A stretch of 64,000 nucleotides of DNA from Phenylobacterium sp. NIBR 498073 (lineage in GTDB: Bacteria; Pseudomonadota; Alphaproteobacteria; Caulobacterales; Caulobacteraceae). Made by a program: the position numbers and the translations under genes. Below the pieces are notes generated by a model. It was not told where the DNA came from and did not search any database. It saw nothing but the letters and a program-made list of their open reading frames with translations. This document shows, in pieces, positions 21,083 to 28,775 of the stretch. The stretch's first letter is position 1. Each line of letters begins with the position of its first letter. The stretch lies in the NCBI RefSeq assembly GCF_027286305.1, contig NZ_CP114599.1, positions 2,108,001-2,172,000 on the forward strand. Reading direction: 5' to 3'.

Positions 21083-21090
21083 AGACCGAG

Positions 21091-21218
21091 CGTCATCCCG
21101 GAAAGCCTGCAGGGTTTGTCCGGGATCCATTCGCGCCGACGCGCCGCGCGGAGCGAGGCGTTCCGAGTCAGGGTGTTTATGGATCCCGGCCTTCAGCTGC
21201 GCTGAAGGCGGGATGACA
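21091..21218. repeat. REP-like nested inverted repeat
   Basis: GTCATCCCG (21092-21100) pairs with CGGGATGAC (21209-21217). Inside, CCGGGATCCAT (about 21120-21130) pairs with ATGGATCCCGG (21179-21189), and CTTCAGC-TGC-GCTGAAG (21191-21207) is a hairpin. This is the look of dispersed intergenic palindromes found in many alphaproteobacteria. It fills the gap between the SDR and FAD-enzyme genes. Confidence 0.75.
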
Positions 21219-21271
21219 TCGATAGGCATCCCCGCGCTTCCTTCCCTCCCTAGACCGGCTAAAAGCCCCGA

Positions 21272-22906
21272 ATGCTGCGACTGACCGAAATCAAGCTGCC
21301 TCTCGGCCACCCGGAAGAGGACCTGCGCGCCGCCGTGCTGGCCAAGCTGGCCGGCCCCGAATCCGAGCTCGTCTCGTTCGAGATCTTTCGCCGCGCCAAC
21401 GACGCGCGGCGCAAGTCGGCGATCCTGATGGTCTACACAGTCGACGTGGTGGTGCAGGACGAGGCGGCCGTGCTCGCTCGCCACGCCGGCGATCGCAACG
21501 TCCAGCCGACGCCGGACATGGCCTATCGCCACGTCGCCCAGGCGCCCGCGAATCTGGCCAAGCGTCCGGTGGTGATCGGGGCCGGCCCCTGCGGCCTGTT
21601 CGCCGGCCTGATCCTGGCCGAGATGGGCTTCAAGCCGATCATCGTCGATCGCGGCAAGGTCGTGCGGCAGCGCACCAAGGACACCTGGGACCTCTGGCGG
21701 CGCAGCAAGCTGCACCCCGAGTCCAACGTCCAGTTCGGCGAGGGCGGGGCCGGCACCTTCTCCGACGGCAAGCTCTACAGCCAGATCAAGGACCCGCGCT
21801 TCCTCAGCCGCAAGGTGCTGACCGAGTTCGTCGCCGCCGGCGCCCCGCCCGAGATCCTGACCGAGGCCCACCCCCACGTCGGCACCTTCCGGCTGGTGAC
21901 CATGGTCGAGGCTATGCGCGAGAAGGTCGAGGCGCTCGGCGGCGAATACCGCTTCGAGCACAAGGTCGAGGACTTCGACATCGCGCTGGAGGGCGGCCAG
22001 CGCCGGCTCGTCGGTCTGCACCTGCAGGGCGGCGGCTACATCGAGGCCGACCACGTCGTCCTCGCCCTCGGCCACAGCGCCCGCGACACCTTCCATGCGC
22101 TCTACGACCGCGGCGTCCACATCGAGGCCAAGCCGTTCTCGCTCGGCTTCCGTATCGAACACCCGCAGTCCTGGATCGATCGCGCCCGGTTCGGGACCAA
22201 CGCCGGGCACAAGGACCTGGGCGCGGCTGCCTACAGCCTCTCGCACCACTGCTCGAACGGGCGGACGGTCTACAGCTTCTGCATGTGCCCGGGCGGCACG
22301 GTGGTCGCCGCGGCCTCCGAGCCGGGCCGCGTCGTCACCAACGGCATGAGTCAGTATTCCCGCAACGAGCGGAACGCCAACGCCGGCATCGTCGTCGGCA
22401 TCGAGCCCGAACGCGACTATCCGGGCCATCCGTTGGCCGGGATCGAACTCCAGCGCCACTGGGAATCCCAGGCCTTCGTGGCCGGCGGCGAAACCTATGC
22501 CGCGCCCGCCCAGCGGGTCGGCGACTTCCTGGCCGGCAAGCCGTCGACCGACCTCGGCGAGGTGGCGCCGTCCTACCGCCCTGGCGTCACCCCGACCGAC
22601 CTGTCGACCTGCCTGCCGGACTTCGCCATCGCCGCGATCCGCGAAGCGCTGCCGGCCTTCGCCCGCCAGATCCCCGGCTTCGACCACGCCGACGCGGTGC
22701 TGACGGGCGTGGAGACCCGCACCTCGTCTCCGGTCCGCATCACTCGCGGCAAGGACTTCCAGAGCCTCAACACCGTCGGCCTCTATCCGGCCGGCGAGGG
22801 CGCGGGCTACGCCGGCGGCATCCTCTCGGCCTCGATCGACGGCATCAAGGTCGCCGAGGCGGTGGCGCGCAGCATCGTGGACGGCCGGCCGGCCGCTACG
22901 GCTTGA
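21272..22906 (+). CDS. FAD-dependent oxidoreductase (COG2509 type)
   Basis: 544 residues. An N-terminal 95-residue domain (LRLTEIKLPLGHPEEDLRAA) of the kind linked to these enzymes, then the dinucleotide motif VVIGAGPCGLFAGLILAEMG, and NVQFGEGGAGTFSDGKLYSQ, LALGHSARDTFHAL, and a C-terminal FAD-binding stretch PAGEGAGYAGGILSASIDGI. This fits the widespread but uncharacterised 'FAD-dependent dehydrogenase' family. Function unknown. ATG start chosen as the first in-frame ATG after the repeat. Confidence 0.88.
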   Translation: MLRLTEIKLPLGHPEEDLRAAVLAKLAGPESELVSFEIFRRANDARRKSAILMVYTVDVVVQDEAAVLARHAGDRNVQPTPDMAYRHVAQAPANLAKRPVVIGAGPCGLFAGLILAEMGFKPIIVDRGKVVRQRTKDTWDLWRRSKLHPESNVQFGEGGAGTFSDGKLYSQIKDPRFLSRKVLTEFVAAGAPPEILTEAHPHVGTFRLVTMVEAMREKVEALGGEYRFEHKVEDFDIALEGGQRRLVGLHLQGGGYIEADHVVLALGHSARDTFHALYDRGVHIEAKPFSLGFRIEHPQSWIDRARFGTNAGHKDLGAAAYSLSHHCSNGRTVYSFCMCPGGTVVAAASEPGRVVTNGMSQYSRNERNANAGIVVGIEPERDYPGHPLAGIELQRHWESQAFVAGGETYAAPAQRVGDFLAGKPSTDLGEVAPSYRPGVTPTDLSTCLPDFAIAAIREALPAFARQIPGFDHADAVLTGVETRTSSPVRITRGKDFQSLNTVGLYPAGEGAGYAGGILSASIDGIKVAEAVARSIVDGRPAATA

Positions 22907-22928
22907 TCCCGGCCGCGTCTCGCCGGCC

Positions 22929-23402
22929 TCAAGCAGGACCTCTAGGGGCGTCGTCCTGCAGACCCCGCTGGGCGAACCAGGCGATGATCAGGCCGAAGGC
23001 CAGCATGGCCAGGCCGTTCTTGATCAGGCCCTCGGGGCTGAACGTCGGAACCCTGCCGACCGCCGACAGCGGCATGACCACGTAGTTCATGACCCCGTAG
23101 ATGACGACGCCGTAGGCCAGGCCGGCGGCGATCCACGCCCGGCGCAGCACCGGTGCGGCCAGGCTGGCCGACACGAAGACCGCGGCGATGATCAGCCCCA
23201 TCGCTTCCTGCAGCGCCGCGCCCAGGACCGCGGTGGCGGTCCCGCCGTCGAACGCCGCCTTGCCGATCAGGCCGCTGGCGATGAACTGCAGGATGGTGGT
23301 CAGGCCGGCGCCGCTGATCAGCATGGCCGCGCCGATGTCGAGCGTGGCCGCGACCACTCCGCCGAGGACGATGGCCGTGAGGATTGAGCGTTTCGAAGCC
23401 AC
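22929..23402 (-). CDS. Small membrane protein, four predicted helices
   Basis: 157 residues, not assigned to a named family. Four hydrophobic segments: about 7-28 (ILTAIVLGGVVAATLDIGAA), about 55-80, about 90-112, and about 125-147. The motif VVAATLDIGAAML and the loop IASGLIGKAAFDGGTATAVL look like a conserved alphaproteobacterial membrane protein family annotated only as hypothetical. No catalytic motif. Convergent with the FAD gene. Confidence 0.75.
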   Translation of the reverse strand: MASKRSILTAIVLGGVVAATLDIGAAMLISGAGLTTILQFIASGLIGKAAFDGGTATAVLGAALQEAMGLIIAAVFVSASLAAPVLRRAWIAAGLAYGVVIYGVMNYVVMPLSAVGRVPTFSPEGLIKNGLAMLAFGLIIAWFAQRGLQDDAPRGPA

Positions 23403-23459
23403 GAGTTGCGTTCCCCGACCAGCCTTGGCAGGGGACGCTAGTTCAGGATCGGCGTTCGC

Positions 23460-24494
23460 TCAATCTTGGCGCTTCGGGGGGTAGGCATGGCTGACCCCGT
23501 TCGGATCCTCGACGCTGGTCTCGCCGACATAGTTGGGGCCGACCGGGACCTTGCCGTGCCCGCCGGGGATATCGAGCACGTAGGTCGGCTGGCAGAGGCC
23601 CGAAAAACGCCCGCGCAGGGCCCGCATCACCGCGCGGCCCTCCGCGATGCTGGTCCGCTGGTGGCTGGTGCCCGGCGCCAGGTCGCCCTGGTGCAGGTAA
23701 TAGGGCCTGATCCGGTTCTCGACGAAGCTGCGCATCAGCGCGCCCAGCGTCTCAGGATCGTCGTTGACGCCCTTCAGCAGCACGGTCTGGCTCAGCATCG
23801 GCAGGCCGGCGTCGATGATCCTGGCGCAGGCGGCGCGGGCGGCGGGGGTCAGCTCGCGCGAGTGATTGGCGTGCAGGGCGACATAGACCGCCTTGCCTTC
23901 GCAGGTGATCGCCGTGACCAGCTCGTGGGTGACGGCGCCCGGATCCACGACCGGCACGCGGGTGTGATAGCGCACCACTTTCACGTGTTCGATGGCCGCC
24001 AGCCGGGTCGAGATGTCGGCCAGCCGCCGCGGCGACAGCACGAACGGGTCGCCGCCGGTGACGATGACCTCCCAGATCTCCGGTCGCTCGGCGATATAGG
24101 CGAACGCGGCGTCCAGCTGGGCGGCGGTGAGGTTCGACAGCCCCTCGGGCCCGACCATTTCGCGCCGGAAGCAGAACCGGCAGTAGACCGCGCAGGTGTG
24201 GGTCGGCTTCAGCAGGACGCGGTCGCGATAGCGGTGGACGATCCCCTCGACCGGGCTGTGGGTGAAGTCGCCGATCGGGTCGGCGTCCTCCTCGGGCGTC
24301 GCCTCCAGTTCGGCCGCGTCCGGCATCAGTTGGCGGGCGATCGGGTCGGCCGGGTCGGCCGGGTCGATGAGCTCGGCCATGTCCGGGGTGATCGCTAGCG
24401 CATAGCGGGCGGCCACGCGCTCAAGCTCCGGCAGCCGCTCCAGCGGCGCCAGCCCGGCGGCGACCAGGTCGCCCGGTTTGCGAAGCGTGCTCAT
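23460..24494 (-). CDS. epmB: EF-P beta-lysylation protein EpmB (lysine 2,3-aminomutase family)
   Basis: 344 residues. Radical-SAM motif CAVYCRFC (CxxxCxxC) near residue 120, VIVTGGDPFVLSPRRL, and HANHSRELTPAARAA with VYVALHANH belong to the KamA/EpmB family. EpmB turns (S)-alpha-lysine into (R)-beta-lysine, which EpmA attaches to EF-P. The internal ATG at 24494 starts the conserved protein; the open frame upstream is antisense-like leader overlapping epmA. Next to epmA (44 bp) and near efp, so the whole pathway is clustered. Confidence 0.95.
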   Translation of the reverse strand: MSTLRKPGDLVAAGLAPLERLPELERVAARYALAITPDMAELIDPADPADPIARQLMPDAAELEATPEEDADPIGDFTHSPVEGIVHRYRDRVLLKPTHTCAVYCRFCFRREMVGPEGLSNLTAAQLDAAFAYIAERPEIWEVIVTGGDPFVLSPRRLADISTRLAAIEHVKVVRYHTRVPVVDPGAVTHELVTAITCEGKAVYVALHANHSRELTPAARAACARIIDAGLPMLSQTVLLKGVNDDPETLGALMRSFVENRIRPYYLHQGDLAPGTSHQRTSIAEGRAVMRALRGRFSGLCQPTYVLDIPGGHGKVPVGPNYVGETSVEDPNGVSHAYPPKRQD

Positions 24495-24538
24495 CCCGCG
24501 CGCATATGGCTCATGCGGGGCCTGGGGGCAAATGCGGC

Positions 24539-25591
24539 CTAGCGCGCGACATCGGCCACCGGCGTCCAGACCACCTGCTCGATGCGGGCCGCGCCGGTCG
24601 CCAGCATCACCAGCCGGTCGAAGCCGAGCGCCGAGCCGCAGGCGCTCGGCATGTGCGGCAGGGCGGCCAGGAAATCCTCGTCGATCGGATAGCGTTCGCC
24701 ATAGACGCGGGCCTTTTCGTCCATCTCCGCCTGGAACCGCCGCCGCTGCTCGACCGGGTCGGTCAGCTCGCCGAACGCGTTGGCCAGCTCGACCCCGCAG
24801 GCATAGAGTTCGAAGCGCTCGGCCACCCGCGGATCGGACGCCTTGGGCCGGGCCAGGGCCGCCTCGCTGATCGGGTACTCGCAGAGGATGGTCGGGCGGC
24901 CCATGCCCAGGTTCGGCTCGACCTTCTCGACCAGCACCTTCGAATAGATGTCGGCCCAGACGTCGTCGTCGGCGATCCGCACGCCGGCTCGCGTCGCAGC
25001 CTCGGCCAGGCCGTCGCGGTCGGTCGCCCCGTCCGTCGCCACCGTGGCCAGCAGGTCGATGCCGGCGTGCCGCTGAAACGCCTCCTGCAGGCTCAACCGT
25101 TCGGGTTCCTGGAAGGGGTCGCTGGATAGCTGCCGATAGGAGAGGGTCTTGGCCCCCGCCGTCTCGGCCGCCAGCCGCAGCAGGTCGGCGCAGTCGGCCA
25201 TCAGTTGCTCGTAGGGCTCGCCTGTGCGGTACCACTCCAGCAGGGTGAACTCAGGGTGATGCAGCGGCCCGCGCTCGCGGTTGCGCCAGACCCGGGCGAA
25301 GTCGAATATCCTCGTCTCGCCCGCGGCCAGCAGCTTCTTGCAGGCGAACTCGGGCGAGGTGTGCAGGTAGAGCGGCGCGGTCTCGCCAGAATTGCCGATG
25401 ATTTCGGTGGCGAAGGCGTGCAGGTGGGCTTCGTTGCCGGGCGAGACCTGCAGCGCCGCGCCCTCGACCTCGGTGAAGCCGCGGTCCTCGAACCAGCGGC
25501 GGGCGGCCCGGGTGATCGCGCCTCGCGCCAGCAGGAACGGCCGTCGGTCCTGGTGGATGTCGGCCCGCCACCAGGGCGATTGAGAAGTCAT
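24539..25591 (-). CDS. epmA: EF-P lysine lysyltransferase EpmA (GenX/PoxA)
   Basis: 350 residues. A class II lysyl-tRNA synthetase catalytic core without an anticodon-binding domain: RAARRWFEDRGFTEVEGAAL (motif 1 region), RIFDFARVWRNRERGPLHHP and EFTLLEWYR (motif 2), and ACGSALGFDRLVMLATGA (motif 3). Members use ATP and beta-lysine to modify the conserved lysine of EF-P. Divergent from efp, 147 bp away; upstream of epmB. Confidence 0.95.
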   Translation of the reverse strand: MTSQSPWWRADIHQDRRPFLLARGAITRAARRWFEDRGFTEVEGAALQVSPGNEAHLHAFATEIIGNSGETAPLYLHTSPEFACKKLLAAGETRIFDFARVWRNRERGPLHHPEFTLLEWYRTGEPYEQLMADCADLLRLAAETAGAKTLSYRQLSSDPFQEPERLSLQEAFQRHAGIDLLATVATDGATDRDGLAEAATRAGVRIADDDVWADIYSKVLVEKVEPNLGMGRPTILCEYPISEAALARPKASDPRVAERFELYACGVELANAFGELTDPVEQRRRFQAEMDEKARVYGERYPIDEDFLAALPHMPSACGSALGFDRLVMLATGAARIEQVVWTPVADVAR

Positions 25592-25738
25592 CGGCGCAGG
25601 CGTCCTCTATGCGGCCATTTCGATCATGACTGGCGAATTTCGCCTTCATCGTATAGGTGCGCGGCAAGACCGCCGCTCGGCGGAATCGCGCGGGGGTCGA
25701 TGGCGGCCCCTCCAAAATAGGCTTGAGGACGAACTTAC

Positions 25739-26305
25739 GTGAAGGTCGCTGCCAGCTCGCTCAGGAAAGGCGCCGTCGTCGACATGGACGGCAAGCTCTA
25801 TGTCGTCCTGACCGCCGAAAACATCCACCCCGGTAAGGGGACCCCTGTCACCCAGCTCAACATGCGCCGCATCGCCGACGGCGTGAAGGTGTCCGAGCGT
25901 TGGCGCACGACCGAGCAGGTCGAGCGCGCCTTCGTCGACGACCGCAACTACAACTTCCTCTACCAGGACGGCGAGGGCTACCACTTCATGCAGCCCGAGA
26001 CCTACGATCAGGTCGTGGTCTCGGAAGAAACCGTCGGCGAGAACGCCCCGTGGCTGACCGACGGCCTGACGGTCGTCCTGTCGGTGCACGAAGGCGTTCC
26101 GATCGCCATGGAGCTGCCGCGCACCGTCATCTTCGAAATCGCCGAGACGGAGCCGTCGGTGAAGGGGCAGACCGCCTCTTCGTCCTACAAGCCGGCCATC
26201 CTGACCAACGGCGAGCGCATCATGGTGCCGCCGTACATCGCCGCCGGCACCCGCGTGGTCATCCTCACCGAGGACTGGACCTACTCGGAACGCGCCAAGG
26301 ACTAA
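25739..26305 (+). CDS. efp: Elongation factor P
   Basis: 188 residues with the three EF-P domains. It binds between the P and E sites and rescues ribosomes stalled at polyproline. The loop [13 protein letters not shown] places the modified lysine at residue 33 (E. coli K34), agreeing with epmAB next door. C-terminal [20 protein letters not shown] and [11 protein letters not shown] are typical. GTG start; GAGGACG lies about ten bases upstream. Confidence 0.98.
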   Translation: MKVAASSLRKGAVVDMDGKLYVVLTAENIHPGKGTPVTQLNMRRIADGVKVSERWRTTEQVERAFVDDRNYNFLYQDGEGYHFMQPETYDQVVVSEETVGENAPWLTDGLTVVLSVHEGVPIAMELPRTVIFEIAETEPSVKGQTASSSYKPAILTNGERIMVPPYIAAGTRVVILTEDWTYSERAKD

Positions 26306-26324
26306 GACTTCCGCGCGGCGGGGA

Positions 26325-27185
26325 TCAGGCGAAGCGCTTGGCCCCCGCCACGCACAGCACGACCCCGGCGGTTACAGCCGCCATGGACCAGCCGACCGGC
26401 TCGCCCAGCAGCCAGGCCGCCAGGCCCAGGCCCATCAGCGGCTGCAGCAGCTGCAGCTGGCCCACCGCCGCCACCCCGCCCAGCGCCAGGCCGCGGTACC
26501 AGAAGACAAATCCGATCAGCATGCTGAACAGCGAAACGTAGGCCAGGCCCGTCCAGCCGCGCGCGCTGACCTGCGCCAGGTCGGCCGGCCACGTCGCCAG
26601 CCCCAGCGCGGCCATGGCGGGCAGGGCGATGACCAGCGCCCAGCAGATCACCTGCCAGCCGCCCAGGGTGCGCGACAGGCGCCCGCCCTCCGCATAGCCG
26701 AGCCCGCAGACCGCAACCGCCGCGACCATCAGGAGGTCGCCGCTCAGCGAGCCTTCCACGCCGCGGGTGAGAGCGAAGACGGCCACCAGCGCCGCCCCAA
26801 GGCCGGCAAAGGCCCAGAACGACCGGCTCGGGCGCTCGCCGGCCCGGACCACCGCGAACAGCGCCGTGGCCATGGGCAGCAGCCCGATGAACACGATCGA
26901 GTGGGCCGCGGTGATCTCGCGCAGGGCGATCGCGGTCAGCAGCGGGAAGCCCGCCACGACCCCGGACGCCACGAGCGCCAGGGCCGCGAGGTCGCGGCGC
27001 GTCGGTCGCGGCGCGCGCATGACGCTCAGCAGGCCCAGCGCCAGGGTCCCGGCGATCACCGCCCGCGCCGCCGTCAGGAACAGCGGGTCGATCTCAGCCA
27101 CCGCCACCCGCGTGGCGGGCAGGGATCCGGAAAAGATCACCACCCCCAGAAGTCCGTCGATCCAGCCTCTCGTCTTGTCGTCCAT
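26325..27185 (-). CDS. EamA/DMT-family transporter
   Basis: 286 residues with ten predicted helices in two EamA repeats (about 7-135 and 145-280). LPATRVAVAEIDPLFLTAAR in repeat 1 and GLAYVSLFSMLIGFVFWYRG and LLQPLMGLGLAAWLLGEPVG in repeat 2 are typical of drug/metabolite exporters. Substrate unknown; in this arrangement such proteins often export amino acids or vitamin B6-type compounds. GGAGGCGACC precedes ATG 27185. Divergent from a MocR-type regulator, which probably controls it. Confidence 0.9.
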   Translation of the reverse strand: MDDKTRGWIDGLLGVVIFSGSLPATRVAVAEIDPLFLTAARAVIAGTLALGLLSVMRAPRPTRRDLAALALVASGVVAGFPLLTAIALREITAAHSIVFIGLLPMATALFAVVRAGERPSRSFWAFAGLGAALVAVFALTRGVEGSLSGDLLMVAAVAVCGLGYAEGGRLSRTLGGWQVICWALVIALPAMAALGLATWPADLAQVSARGWTGLAYVSLFSMLIGFVFWYRGLALGGVAAVGQLQLLQPLMGLGLAAWLLGEPVGWSMAAVTAGVVLCVAGAKRFA

Positions 27186-27245
27186 GGTCGCCTCCAGGGA
27201 GGCAGGACTAGGGAGCGGGCGCTCGCCTGGACAGGTACGGTGAGA

Positions 27246-27265
27246 TACAGTTTGGCAAAACTGTA
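27246..27265. promoter_or_regulatory. Palindromic operator between EamA and MocR genes
   Basis: TACAGTTTGGCAAAACTGTA: two perfect 8-bp arms around GGCA. It lies 20 bp upstream of the MocR start and 60 bp from the transporter start, so a MocR-type dimer bound there could control both directions. Confidence 0.7.
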
Positions 27266-27285
27266 CTGGATAATTGGCAGGACAG

Positions 27286-28707
27286 ATGGCGCGCGGCGGT
27301 CGGGTCGAGGCGGTGATGGGCGGCATACGCGAGCGGATCGCGGCGCGAACGCTGCAGCCCGGCGCCAAGGCGCCGTCGATCCGCGCCCTGGCCGCGGCCA
27401 GCGGCGTCGCCAAGTCGACGGTGGCGGAGGCCTACGACCGGCTGGCGGCCGAGGGCGTCCTGCAGGCCCGGCGCGGCTCGGGCTTCTATGTGGCCGGCCG
27501 CGCGCCGCCGCTGGCCCTGGCCGAGCTGGCGCCGCAGCTCGACCGCTCGATTGATCCGCTATGGGTGTCGCGCCAGTCGCTGGAGGCGGCTCCCGGGGCG
27601 CTCAAGCCGGGGTGCGGCTGGCTGCCCGCTGACTGGATGCCCGACGAGGCGGTGCGCCGGGCCCTGCGGGGGCTGGCGCGCAGTAGGCAGGCCAACCTGA
27701 CCGACTACAGCCCCCCGCTCGGCGCGCCGGCCATGCGCCAGCACCTGTCGCTCCGGCTCGCCGCCTACGGCCTGGAGGCGCCGCCCGGCCAGGTCATGCT
27801 GACCGAGTCCGGCGTCCAGGCGCTGGACCTGGTCTGTCGCTTCCTGCTGGAGCCGGGCGACACGGTCCTGGTCGACGATCCCTGCTATTTCAATTTCCAC
27901 GCCCTGCTGCGCGCGCATCGGGTCGAGGTGGCGGGCGTGCCCTGGACCCAGGGCGGCCCGGACCTTGAACAGTTCGAGCAGTTGCTGACCGCCCGCCGGC
28001 CGCGCCTCTACATCACCAATTCAGGGCCCCAGAACCCGACCGGCGGCACGCTGTCGGCGGTGACCGCCCATCGCTTGCTCAAGCTCGCCGAGCGGCATGA
28101 CCTGCTGATCGTCGAGGATGACGTCTATGCCGACCTGGAGACCGAGGCCTCGCCGCGCCTGGCGGCGTTCGACGGTCTGGAGCGGGTGGTGGTGATCGGC
28201 AGTTTCTCCAAGACCCTGTCGGCGGCCGGGCGCTGCGGCTTCGTCGCCGCCCGCGCGGAGTGGGTCGAGGGGCTGATCGACCTCAAGGTGGCGACCTCGT
28301 TCGGCGGCGGCGGGCTGGCGGCGGACCTGACCCATGCGATCCTCGCCGACGGCGCCTATCGCCGCTACCTCGCCGCCCTGCGCGAGCGGCTGGCCCGCGC
28401 CCGCGGCGAGACCCTGGCGCGCCTGCGGCCGCTGGGGCTCACGCCCTGGATCGAGCCGGCCGCCGGGATCTTCCTCTGGATGCGGTTGCCGGACGGCCTG
28501 GACGCCGGCGCGGTCGCCCAGCACGCCCTAGCCCACGGCGTCGTGCTGGCCCCGGGCGAGGCGTTCAGCGCCTCGCGCGGCTGGCGCGACCACCTGCGCT
28601 TCAACGCCGCCCAGTCAGGCGACCGACGCATCTACGAGGTGCTCGACGTGGCGATGCGGTCGGCGCGGGGCTCCCCGCCGATGGCGACGCCGCGGCCAGC
28701 GGGTTGA
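27286..28707 (+). CDS. MocR-family regulator (GntR HTH + aminotransferase domain)
   Basis: 473 residues. Winged helix at about 5-75 (RIAARTLQPGAKAPSIRALA, then KSTVAEAYDRLAAEGVLQAR), then a fold-type I aminotransferase-like domain (about 110-460) with GPQNPTGGTL, LIVEDDVYADLE and the PLP lysine in GSFSKTLSAAGRCGF. MocR proteins bind PLP or an adduct and switch a nearby promoter. ATG 27286 is preferred because GGCAGG lies just upstream; TTG 27274 is possible. The divergent exporter is the most likely target. Confidence 0.92.
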   Translation: MARGGRVEAVMGGIRERIAARTLQPGAKAPSIRALAAASGVAKSTVAEAYDRLAAEGVLQARRGSGFYVAGRAPPLALAELAPQLDRSIDPLWVSRQSLEAAPGALKPGCGWLPADWMPDEAVRRALRGLARSRQANLTDYSPPLGAPAMRQHLSLRLAAYGLEAPPGQVMLTESGVQALDLVCRFLLEPGDTVLVDDPCYFNFHALLRAHRVEVAGVPWTQGGPDLEQFEQLLTARRPRLYITNSGPQNPTGGTLSAVTAHRLLKLAERHDLLIVEDDVYADLETEASPRLAAFDGLERVVVIGSFSKTLSAAGRCGFVAARAEWVEGLIDLKVATSFGGGGLAADLTHAILADGAYRRYLAALRERLARARGETLARLRPLGLTPWIEPAAGIFLWMRLPDGLDAGAVAQHALAHGVVLAPGEAFSASRGWRDHLRFNAAQSGDRRIYEVLDVAMRSARGSPPMATPRPAG

Positions 28708-28775
28708 GCTTCATCGGCATCGCGACTAATGGTGGCGTGCGCGCGTAACTGCTCGCTCCTGTTGTGAAGGGAAGC

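Noticed and set aside
20123..22687. Minus-strand open frame of about 850 codons opposite the VOC, SDR and FAD genes
   Set aside because: Same pattern: antisense to well-supported genes, with composition typical of a shadow frame.
24495..25235. Possible N-terminal extension of epmB
   Set aside because: The in-frame region upstream of 24494 is just an alternate frame of epmA; the conserved protein starts at 24494.
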